From Staphylococcus borealis (GTDB lineage: Bacteria; Bacillota; Bacilli; Staphylococcales; Staphylococcaceae), in the NCBI RefSeq assembly GCF_001224225.1, contig NZ_CUEE01000006.1, positions 62,001 through 126,000 on the forward strand: 64,000 bases of DNA, given 5' to 3'. The position numbers and the translations under genes are program-made. Positions 46,553-53,617 of this stretch are shown one piece after another; the first letter of the stretch is position 1; every line of letters begins with the position of its first letter. The notes beneath the pieces were generated by a model that was not told where the DNA came from, did not search any database, and saw only the letters and a list, made by a program, of their open reading frames with translations.

Positions 46553-46891
46553 TTTTAAACTTAAATATTGTAATATTATAATTTATACCCCATAACTGAC
46601 TCCATCTTTACAATAATTTTTATTGTGTTATCCTACACTTGTAATATTCTTAATCTAACATAAAAATTTTAACCACTTTCAATTTATTCTGGAGCGTAAA
46701 TTGAAAGTGGTTTTTTTAATTTAATATATATAGTTTTACTAAACAATAAGCTTAAAAATAGAAAGAGATAACTCTATTCTCTATTATATTCGGAATGAAT
46801 CTATAAGTGGATATCATACGTTTATTGATTACTTAAAAAATTATTATAAAATCATCTTGTAAATAAATTTGAATGTATATTTACAATAGAA
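46553..46891. other. Intergenic region between the kinase fragment and the GNAT gene
   Basis: It contains one strong hairpin (next entry). The rest is AT-rich, without an identifiable gene. Confidence 0.5.
46671..46718 (+). terminator. Strong hairpin terminator
   Basis: AACCACTTTCAATTTA pairs with AAATTGAAAGTGGTT, followed by TTTTTTAATTT on the plus strand. No plus-strand gene precedes it, so it is left over from an older arrangement or serves the minus strand. Confidence 0.7.
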
Positions 46892-47437
46892 TTAATCATC
46901 ATATTCTTCCCGGAGTAAACTATACACATAACTATCTGAAAATTCTCCTTGTAAACGTTCATCACTTCTCAATATACCCTCTTGTGTGAATCCAAGTCTT
47001 GTTGGTATAGCTCGGCTTTTCTTATTTTTAGTAGACATTCGTATTTCGATTCGGTTAATATCATATTCTTCATATACATATTGAATAAGTGCTTTAGTGC
47101 ATTTAGTCATAATACCTTTCTTTTGAAAGTCTTCTGCTAAATAATAACCAATCGAAGTTGTTTTATTAACTAAGTCTAAATAGTGCAATCCTATGACCCC
47201 AATCAGTTCTTTATTACTCCATATTCCACAATGAAATCCATTACCATCGATAAATTGTTGCAACGCTGAATGGATAAAGTGTTTACTATCTTCCACCTTC
47301 TTTGTATGTTCGACAAAAGGTAGAAATTCTGCTAAGTAGTTACGATTGCTATCTACTAATTTAAATAACTGTTCTGCTTCTCGTTCTTCTAATATCTTTA
47401 ATTTAATATCTTTATCTACTTGGTAACCAAAAATCAT
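46892..47437 (-). CDS. GNAT-family N-acetyltransferase (RimJ/RimL-like)
   Basis: 181 residues, complete. An N-terminal KLKILEEREAEQLFKLVDSNR, the acetyl-CoA site region TSIGYYLAEDFQKKGIMTKC, and the C-terminal IPTRLGFTQEGILR strand-loop. Such enzymes acetylate protein N-termini, amino groups or small molecules; the substrate is unknown. It lies inside the inserted block, next to the N-terminal half of its split relative, to which it is closely similar. It is the intact reference that shows where the other copies are broken. Confidence 0.9.
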   Translation of the reverse strand: MIFGYQVDKDIKLKILEEREAEQLFKLVDSNRNYLAEFLPFVEHTKKVEDSKHFIHSALQQFIDGNGFHCGIWSNKELIGVIGLHYLDLVNKTTSIGYYLAEDFQKKGIMTKCTKALIQYVYEEYDINRIEIRMSTKNKKSRAIPTRLGFTQEGILRSDERLQGEFSDSYVYSLLREEYDD

Positions 47438-47479
47438 AACTATCCCGCCTATGTATTTAATTATTAATAAATCTCAAAG

Positions 47480-47506
47480 AAAAACCGCTACTAAAGTGGA
47501 TATGGA
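47480..47506 (-). repeat. Right terminal inverted repeat of the inserted block
   Basis: Reads AAAAACCGC at the inner side and GGATATGGA at the outer side; on the minus strand it aligns with the left repeat at 34348-34373 with three mismatches and one gap. Confidence 0.75.
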
Positions 47507-47709
47507 AAGCCGTCACCACGCGTAAATTGTTGTAACGCCGACTGAATAAATGTCTTACTGTGCGCAACTTCAGTTGTATATTCGACAAATGGCAAGAACT
47601 CGCCTAAATATTCACGATTGCTATCTACTAATTTGAAAAGTTGATCCGCTTCACGCTCTTCTAATATTTTTAACGTCACATGTTCATTCACTTGATAACC
47701 AAACATCAT
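47506..47709 (-). pseudogene. N-terminal half of the split GNAT acetyltransferase gene
   Basis: Starts MMFGYQVNEHVTLKILEERE behind GGAGGC and runs 68 codons to GDGF. There it enters the inserted block and ends after four foreign codons at 47491. It is the missing front of the C-terminal half at 34003-34347; joined, the two give 181 residues, the length of the intact relative. Confidence 0.88.
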
Positions 47710-47875
47710 CGATATCGCCTCCAGTTAAAATTGTCAAATTATTCGGTAAATTACATATATAGTAACATAAATATATGTATTTTTATTAAAAGCTTAAATT
47801 TCATTCTATTTTGTATTAGCATAAAATGCTTGAAATTAAAAAATGACACATTAGATTCCGCACCGCGACAATAAA

Positions 47876-48085
47876 AAATTGGAGTCTGAAACATCCATAA
47901 TATAATAATGCTATTGTGCAAATTCGCAGTAACCGACTGAACTGAGAAGACGCTTAAGTCAAGCTTGTCCCAGTTCTAGTCATCCTTGTGATTGAGGCGC
48001 CCAGCAGAGCGCATTTCATTAAGACATTACTCAAGCTAAGCACACTGGAGACAGCGCATTTAAGATAAATTTTGTCCCCCTCCAC
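47876..48085 (-). repeat. STAR-like element, copy 5, reverse orientation and decayed
   Basis: Reverse-oriented module: AAATTCGCAGTAACCGACTGAACTGAG ... CCCAGTTCTAGTCATCC in order, with worn GGCGCCC units and a degraded closing TTTGTCCCCCTCC. It lies between the split GNAT gene and the LysR gene. Confidence 0.7.
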
Positions 48086-48097
48086 ATCTTATATATA

Positions 48098-48919
48098 TTA
48101 TTTCATAATCGTTTCAATGACAGTTCTAATATTTTTATCGATATATTTATCAACATGTTTAACTAGATAATAATGACGTTTCACATTAAGTGTTTTTATC
48201 ACTAAATTTTCATAATCTTCAGGATTAATTGCTGATTTGGAAATAATAGCAAATCCATTTCCAGCCTCTGCCATTTGTTTAATAATACTAATATTATTAA
48301 TTTCTACTAAATATGGATTTAATTTTAGTTCGGAAAGTCCTGCCTCTTGATAAAATCTCGTTCCTGATCCTTTTTCTCTAACGAAGCAGATATCCATTCT
48401 AGGTTTAATTGATTTTTTATAAATATACACCATTTCATCTTCAATTATTGTTTTACATTCTATCGCATTATCTTGAATGTCTTTTTCTACAATACCAATA
48501 TCTACTCTATTGTGTTTAATATCGTTTATAACTGAATCTGAATTATTAATACGTAAATGAATATGTAACTTCGGATGTTGTTGCATAAGAATGGTAAGTT
48601 TTTCTGATAATAAATATTCACCATATGTATAACTACTTCCGACCGTAAGCGTGCCTGCGATGGTTTCGGATTCAGATGCTAAATTTTGCCATAATTCTTG
48701 TTCAATACTTTCCCGTTGCAATGCATATTGTAAAAGCTTTTCTCCATCATTCGTTAGTTTTAAATATGGAGACTTAAATTCAAATATATTCACATTATAT
48801 TTTAATTCTAGACGTTTAATATCTCGACTAACAGACGGTTGTGACGTATATAAATTTTCTGCTGCTCTAGTAAAACTTTCTGTTTTGATTACTTCAATTA
48901 ATACCTTATACGGATCCAT
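48098..48919 (-). CDS. LysR-family transcriptional regulator
   Basis: 273 residues. A winged helix-turn-helix at the N-terminus (IEVIKTESFTRAAENLYTSQPSVSRDIKRLE) is followed by a substrate-binding domain (GTLTVGSSYTYGEYLL, DIGIVEKDI, IISKSAI). It is divergent from the YeiH-family transporter, which it probably controls. In related loci the ligand is a sulfur compound; here this is inference. A palindrome with LysR-type spacing lies in the shared upstream region. Confidence 0.9.
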   Translation of the reverse strand: MDPYKVLIEVIKTESFTRAAENLYTSQPSVSRDIKRLELKYNVNIFEFKSPYLKLTNDGEKLLQYALQRESIEQELWQNLASESETIAGTLTVGSSYTYGEYLLSEKLTILMQQHPKLHIHLRINNSDSVINDIKHNRVDIGIVEKDIQDNAIECKTIIEDEMVYIYKKSIKPRMDICFVREKGSGTRFYQEAGLSELKLNPYLVEINNISIIKQMAEAGNGFAIISKSAINPEDYENLVIKTLNVKRHYYLVKHVDKYIDKNIRTVIETIMK

Positions 48920-48943
48920 GTATCATTCTCCTTCAAGTCTAAT

Positions 48944-48959
48944 ATATCATTTTTGATAT
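48944..48959. promoter_or_regulatory. Candidate LysR operator
   Basis: ATATCA and TGATAT form a perfect dyad separated by four T, in the 115-bp region between the divergent lysR and yeiH-like genes. The T-N11-A layout of LysR sites is satisfied. Confidence 0.55.
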
Positions 48960-49034
48960 AGATACTATACTAATTATTTATTTAACGTTATAACAATAAC
49001 GTGCTAAGATTTCATATCGAGGTGAGAAATACAT

Positions 49035-50030
49035 ATGAAATCATTAACGCAAGCGTCATTTATAAAAGGCATTATGTTTACATTTGTGATTGCAATTACC
49101 AGTTATATATTAGCTCAATTTCCTGTTTTACATACAATTGGGGCTTTAGCTATTGCAATCATTTGTGCGATGATATACCGCCAAATCAAAGGTTATCCAG
49201 AACATCTTCGTCCTGGCATTACTTTTGCATCGAAGCGTTTATTAAAATTTGCGATTATCTTATATGGATTAAAACTAAATATGGGAGATATTCTAGGTAA
49301 AGGCTGGAAATTATTACTAATTGATATATTCGTCATTATCTTCTCAATTAGTTTAACTTTAGTTTTAAATCGTATGCTTAAAGGAAATAAAGATATCTCT
49401 ATACTACTTGGTATCGGTACAGGTGTATGTGGCGCTGCAGCGATTGCTGCTACAGCACCAATTTTAAAATCTAAAGAGAAAGACACCGCAATCAGTGTAG
49501 GTATTATTGCGCTAGTTGGAACTATATTTGCGCTAATGTATACAGCCATCGAGGCTATTTTTAAAATACCTGCGATAACTTATGGCGCTTGGGCAGGTAT
49601 AAGTTTACATGAAATCGCTCAAGTCGTTTTAGCAGCAGGTATTGGTGGACCAGAGACAATGACGTTTGCTTTACTTGGAAAATTGGGTCGTGTTTTTTTA
49701 CTTATTCCATTAAGTATTGTCTTAATTCTGTATATGCGTTATCAATCAAATTCAGATCAACAACAACAAAAAGTTCATATTCCTTATTTTCTAATTGGCT
49801 TTATTTTAATGGCTTGTATAAATACGTTTATCCCTATACCTTCAATGTTTATGAATATTATTAATGTCATCACAACTTTATGTATGTTAATGGCAATGGT
49901 CGCTTTGGGGTTAAATATCGTTTTAAAAGACGTCATCTCAAGCGCACTTAAACCTTCTATCGTTATCTTTATTACTTCAATTTGTCTATCTAGTGTGACA
50001 CTCCTAATCGCGTATATAATGTTTACATAG
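49035..50030 (+). CDS. YeiH/UPF0324 family putative sulfate exporter
   Basis: 331 residues with about ten membrane helices. The family stretches are GYPEHLRPGITFASKRLLKFAIILYGLKL, GIGTGVCGAAAIAATAPI and AGISLHEIAQVVLAAG. The family is annotated as a sulfate exporter on weak evidence, but the true substrate is uncertain. The start at 49035 follows GAGGTGAG. Its LysR neighbour is the probable regulator. Confidence 0.88.
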   Translation: MKSLTQASFIKGIMFTFVIAITSYILAQFPVLHTIGALAIAIICAMIYRQIKGYPEHLRPGITFASKRLLKFAIILYGLKLNMGDILGKGWKLLLIDIFVIIFSISLTLVLNRMLKGNKDISILLGIGTGVCGAAAIAATAPILKSKEKDTAISVGIIALVGTIFALMYTAIEAIFKIPAITYGAWAGISLHEIAQVVLAAGIGGPETMTFALLGKLGRVFLLIPLSIVLILYMRYQSNSDQQQQKVHIPYFLIGFILMACINTFIPIPSMFMNIINVITTLCMLMAMVALGLNIVLKDVISSALKPSIVIFITSICLSSVTLLIAYIMFT

Positions 50031-50120
50031 ATGATGATGTTATACGTTTATATGCCAACAAAACGTGCATTCTAAAATACTGAAATGCACGTTTTCCAAT
50101 CATTGTACTTCAATACTTGA

Positions 50121-50288
50121 TTAGACTTCTGTTTTGTTCATTATCTCTCTCCAGTTGAAAATGGTGAACTATTATTATTAGATGTGCGTCCCACAGAAGA
50201 ATATGAAAGTGGCTATTTCCCTGGAGCAATCTCCATACCGATTGAGGAATTAGAAGACAATGTTTTAGATTGGAAATATGAAAAATAA
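50121..50288 (+). pseudogene. Rhodanese-domain remnant
   Basis: The plus-strand frame reads ENGELLLLDVRPTEEYESGYFPGAISIPIEELED, the first half of a rhodanese domain as found in ArsR-rhodanese proteins. It then breaks off before the active-site cysteine loop and ends at TAA 50286-50288. No start codon or ribosome-binding site is present. It is a truncated gene. Confidence 0.75.
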
Positions 50289-50314
50289 GGGAGTCGGTAA
50301 TCCGACTCCCTTAT
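50285..50314. terminator. Terminator downstream of the TcaA-like gene
   Basis: GGGAGTCGG and CCGACTCCC form a perfect stem with a four-base loop, flanked by AATAA and TTATT, so it can act in both directions. Confidence 0.85.
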
Positions 50315-50327
50315 TGCTATTGAATTA

Positions 50328-51740
50328 TTAATAACCTGAACCGACTTCTTCCCCGTCTTCATCGTATTCTGTTACATAACCATCATCCGTATCAATGGTA
50401 TAAGAACCGGCTAAATCTCCATTTTTATCAGTAAATGAGAAGCCCCATTTGCCGTCATCTGTTTTCTCTGGTTCTTTGTATGTGTATGTGTCCGTATCTA
50501 ACGTATGACCTTCATATGATTCTACTTTATCAATGACATTGTCACGCGTTACTTCTTCTGAACTTGAATCAGAATCATCGCTGTCACTATCTGCATCCAT
50601 TTTATCATCGATATAGTTATCAATTTCATCATCATCAAACGTTACTGTGACGTCTGTGACATCATCATCGTCGTCTCCAGCACTTGTCACATTCACTGAA
50701 TCCGATTTAAACGTTTTACCTTCATATGTGCCTTGTGTATATACCGTTACTTCTTCATCAGGATCGTATGGTCCATATGTCTCAGAAGATGTTTCACTTC
50801 CAATTTCTTTATCATTCGCATATATTTTTACGTTATTTAACATATAGCCACCATCAACGCTAACGGTGAAACGTTTTTGTTTAAATGATTCATAAGCAAT
50901 ATTACTATCACTCATGTTAATCATTAACGCCCCTTTGAATTTCTTGCCATCAATATCTTTCGTAGCTTTTAAATTATAATCACCGATTGGGAACGTACCA
51001 AGCGTTTTTTCTTCATCTTCAGAAACTGTTGTCGTGCGTTTTTTACCATTATACTCATAAGTAATATCTCCACTACTACTTGGATAAATGCTTACGGATT
51101 TTTGTGGAACATTAAATGTGTAATTATCAAAGAATAAGAATTTCTTGCCATCCTTAGAAATATTTAACACATTGTTCCCATTAGCATCGACAGACAAATT
51201 GTTGAAGCGATTATCTTTAATTTCTTTCGCACTTTGTTCTACATTGCTCCCAACATTATTTAAATCATCTTCTGTTTTAATATAGTTTAAATACGCGCGT
51301 GCTTCTTCCTGACTTAACTTCTGATCGTTTTGTGTCGTAACTTCTTTGGCTAACGCTTTTTCATCGTCTTTCTTGATTGCTTGTGCAATATTTGATGCTT
51401 GCTTTTCCGGAGAAAATTGATTTTTTAATAATGAAAATGCAACGATTAAAGCGATGAGCAATACAGCTATAACAGCAATAATAATCCACGTCTTTTTATT
51501 ATCGCCTTTACGTGGTTGTTGATCATGTCTAGGGGCATAACCTTGCTGGTTATAACTGTTGTATCCCTGATTTGAATGTTGTTCATGCATATCTTGTCGA
51601 GGTTGGTTATGATGATTTTGGTTATGTTCATGTTGTGTATTAGCGCTATTCGACTTAGATTGGTGAACAGGCTTACCACAATTTGTACATACCTTCACAC
51701 CTTCACGAAGCGGTTGCCCACAATTACTACAATATTTCAT
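50328..51740 (-). CDS. TcaA-like zinc-ribbon membrane protein
   Basis: 470 residues. A four-cysteine zinc ribbon (YCSNCG ... VCTNCG, residues 3-21) faces the cytoplasm. A Q/H/N-rich linker and a single membrane helix (about residues 86-108) follow. The extracellular part begins NQFSPEKQASNIAQAIKKDD and shows the TcaA pattern (EEARAYLNYIKTEDDLNNV, FFDNYTF, YGPY). TcaA of S. aureus affects glycopeptide susceptibility and cell-wall stress. An acidic D/S-rich stretch near residue 390 and a C-terminal PepSY-like end are specific to this copy. Confidence 0.8.
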   Translation of the reverse strand: MKYCSNCGQPLREGVKVCTNCGKPVHQSKSNSANTQHEHNQNHHNQPRQDMHEQHSNQGYNSYNQQGYAPRHDQQPRKGDNKKTWIIIAVIAVLLIALIVAFSLLKNQFSPEKQASNIAQAIKKDDEKALAKEVTTQNDQKLSQEEARAYLNYIKTEDDLNNVGSNVEQSAKEIKDNRFNNLSVDANGNNVLNISKDGKKFLFFDNYTFNVPQKSVSIYPSSSGDITYEYNGKKRTTTVSEDEEKTLGTFPIGDYNLKATKDIDGKKFKGALMINMSDSNIAYESFKQKRFTVSVDGGYMLNNVKIYANDKEIGSETSSETYGPYDPDEEVTVYTQGTYEGKTFKSDSVNVTSAGDDDDDVTDVTVTFDDDEIDNYIDDKMDADSDSDDSDSSSEEVTRDNVIDKVESYEGHTLDTDTYTYKEPEKTDDGKWGFSFTDKNGDLAGSYTIDTDDGYVTEYDEDGEEVGSGY

Positions 51741-52807
51741 TAGTAGATCGAACTCCCATCAAATAGATTATTGAACTCACTGATTAAGTTAGCAAAGATT
51801 TGGTTAAATAAAGATTCCCCAAAAATCGTTACAAATAAGAAGAAAACAATAATGTAAATAATCACACCATAAAAACTTGAGAAGCGCGTATGATGATTGG
51901 CACTATATTTAGCAATCATGTACACACCTGAAATAACAATTAACAAGATGGATAGCATAAACAAGGCGCCACCAAATCCATATGAATTAGCAAACATTAA
52001 AATCAATGCAAGTACTAATACTGCGACTGAAACACTATTAATCAATACAAAATCCGACAATACTTTTCTGAATGGAATTGGCTGTCTCACTACTAAACGT
52101 GTGATACCATACGTCGCACCTACGATAACCGCTAAGAATAAAATGATGGCTACAATAATCGAAAAGATAATTTGACTCTTAGGTGTCTCAAATAAACCAA
52201 TTGTTGAAGGTATTGCAATCGCAAGTAACAGTGCGATGACTAATAAACCAATAACGAGTAAAGAAAATAACAATTTAAAACTAAATGCTTGTTGGCTTTT
52301 TAGAACTTGGTCAGGTGCTGCGAAAGCACTTCTGAAGAAACCTTTACTTTCTTCTGTCACTTCTTTTGCATGTTCACTAAATTGGCTTGATTGTTGTGGT
52401 TGTTGATAGTTTGAATACGGCTCATTGTATTGTTGTTGACTGTGATATGTATGTGATGCGTTGTTGTGAGGTTGTTGATTTGATTGTGGCTGATGCATTT
52501 GATGTTGTTGAGTTGTTGAATGATGTTCAGGTACATGCTGGTTATCTATCACTTTGCCTTCGTCATTATTACGTTTATCTTGTGTTGTGTTGTTTGTTCT
52601 AGATAATGGTTCATTATGATTTGATGTCGTTACGTGTTCTTCTCCCAATGATGCACTTGTATCGTATCGTCGCCCATTCGCCTCTGCATTTGAGATATCT
52701 TTCTCAGCAGAATTAACCGTTTGGGACTGTTTATCTATTTTATGGCCACACTCGCCACAAAATAAATCGTTAGGCTCGATTGCACTTCCGCAATTTGGAC
52801 ATTGCAT
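51740..52807 (-). CDS. Zinc-ribbon membrane protein, partner of the TcaA-like gene
   Basis: 355 residues. An N-terminal zinc ribbon (CPNCG ... FCGECGHK) is followed by about 130 residues of N/Q/H-rich disordered linker and five membrane helices in the C-terminal half (about 175-340). No catalytic motif is seen. Its stop overlaps the start of the TcaA-like gene (TAATG), so they are made together. Function unknown; a cell-envelope role is inferred from the partner. The ATG at 52807 follows GGAGGG. Confidence 0.8.
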   Translation of the reverse strand: MQCPNCGSAIEPNDLFCGECGHKIDKQSQTVNSAEKDISNAEANGRRYDTSASLGEEHVTTSNHNEPLSRTNNTTQDKRNNDEGKVIDNQHVPEHHSTTQQHQMHQPQSNQQPHNNASHTYHSQQQYNEPYSNYQQPQQSSQFSEHAKEVTEESKGFFRSAFAAPDQVLKSQQAFSFKLLFSLLVIGLLVIALLLAIAIPSTIGLFETPKSQIIFSIIVAIILFLAVIVGATYGITRLVVRQPIPFRKVLSDFVLINSVSVAVLVLALILMFANSYGFGGALFMLSILLIVISGVYMIAKYSANHHTRFSSFYGVIIYIIVFFLFVTIFGESLFNQIFANLISEFNNLFDGSSIY

Positions 52808-52822
52808 AGGTGTTCCCTCCAA

Positions 52823-53189
52823 TTTTTAATTTTTTTAATCTTCAAAAAGTATATCATTTATTTTGTATTGTTTTCTACATTATTTTAAACTTTCTATCAA
52901 AAAAATTATATATTCTAAAAAGCAATATTTCGACATATGCATTTTATACATTTGCCTAAATATTGCTTCGCTTAATATTAAAATAAAACATACAAAGATA
53001 TTAGAAAACGGATCCCACTGTTGCCCATAAACTAGCATAATTAGCAATTAATATCGCAAAAATCTATTCACATTCAGATTTTGTTTAATAAGATTTAAAT
53101 AATCTAATTTCAAATATTTTTTAACTCTATGAAGATAAGTTATTCAAGTGTTAAACCTTCTTCTTTTCTAGTAAAAACTTCACTTATAA
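52823..53189. other. Intergenic region with a hairpin and possible IS remnants
   Basis: AAAAGCAATATTTCG ... AAATATTGCTTCG at about 52918-52972 forms a stem-loop. Downstream DNA up to the IS110 fragment has no coding sense and may be decayed transposase sequence. Confidence 0.4.
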
Positions 53190-53540
53190 ATTAGACAATT
53201 AAAAGATTCTATAAAATACTTGTCTCATTTAGATAAAGAAATGGTTAATTTAGCGCAAAAATTAAAATGTTGCGAAAATATACAATCAATTCCTGGTATT
53301 GGTGAATTTACAGAAGCTATGTTAATCATTAAAATTGCTGTTATTACGCGCTTTAAATCGAACAAACAAGTCCATACTTATGTTGGTATTGATTTCAAAC
53401 GATATCAATACGGTATCACTCACTTTAGAGGCACAATGAATAAGCGAGGAAATAAAAAATTTATACAATTTTTATTTTGGATAGTGATTAATTTTATTCG
53501 GGGCCTGCGTAACTATGATAATCATGTCGTCTATTATTAA
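53190..53540 (+). pseudogene. C-terminal fragment of an IS110-family transposase
   Basis: The frame reads IRQLKDSIKYLSHLDKEM, then QSIPGIGEFTEAMLIIKI, HTYVGIDF and GTMNKRGNKKFIQFLFW. This is the Transposase_20 half of IS110-type DEDD transposases, with the hairpin-helix-hairpin IPGIG motif. The N-terminal catalytic half is gone and a stop precedes it, so it is inactive. Confidence 0.85.
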
Positions 53541-53617
53541 TAAATTAAGAAAGCAGCCTAATGAGAAAACTCATAAGACTGCCGTCATCGCTTGTATAAA
53601 TCGATTATAAAATGTCA

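Larger units (their letters stand above)
34348..47505. mobile_element. 13.16-kb inserted block (carnitine island) splitting a GNAT gene
   Basis: The two halves of a GNAT gene lie at the block's edges in the same orientation and frame. Deleting 34348-47505 with one of the two AAA triplets (34345-34347, 47506-47508) joins ...GDGF to HCGIW... without frame change. The edges carry imperfect inverted repeats. Inside are a BCCT carrier, a PanE-like gene, an esterase, OpuC transporter, carnitine degradation genes, TetR, and GNAT/kinase fragments. No transposase, integrase or recombinase is seen inside, so the agent is unknown; homologous recombination between GNAT copies may have taken part. Confidence 0.8.

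Noticed and set aside
46800..46860. Short plus-strand peptide-coding stretch
   Set aside because: About 25 codons with no start or ribosome-binding site and no recognisable family; not enough to call a remnant.
34348..47505. Staphylococcal pathogenicity island, SCC or Tn554-like element
   Set aside because: No integrase, ccr recombinase, transposase or phage-like genes are visible, and the target is a GNAT gene rather than a known attachment site.
51897..52175. 92-codon plus-strand ORF over the zinc-ribbon membrane gene
   Set aside because: Antisense shadow without ribosome-binding site.
53190..53617. Intact insertion sequence
   Set aside because: Only the C-terminal third of an IS110-type transposase remains, with an upstream stop and no recognisable element ends.
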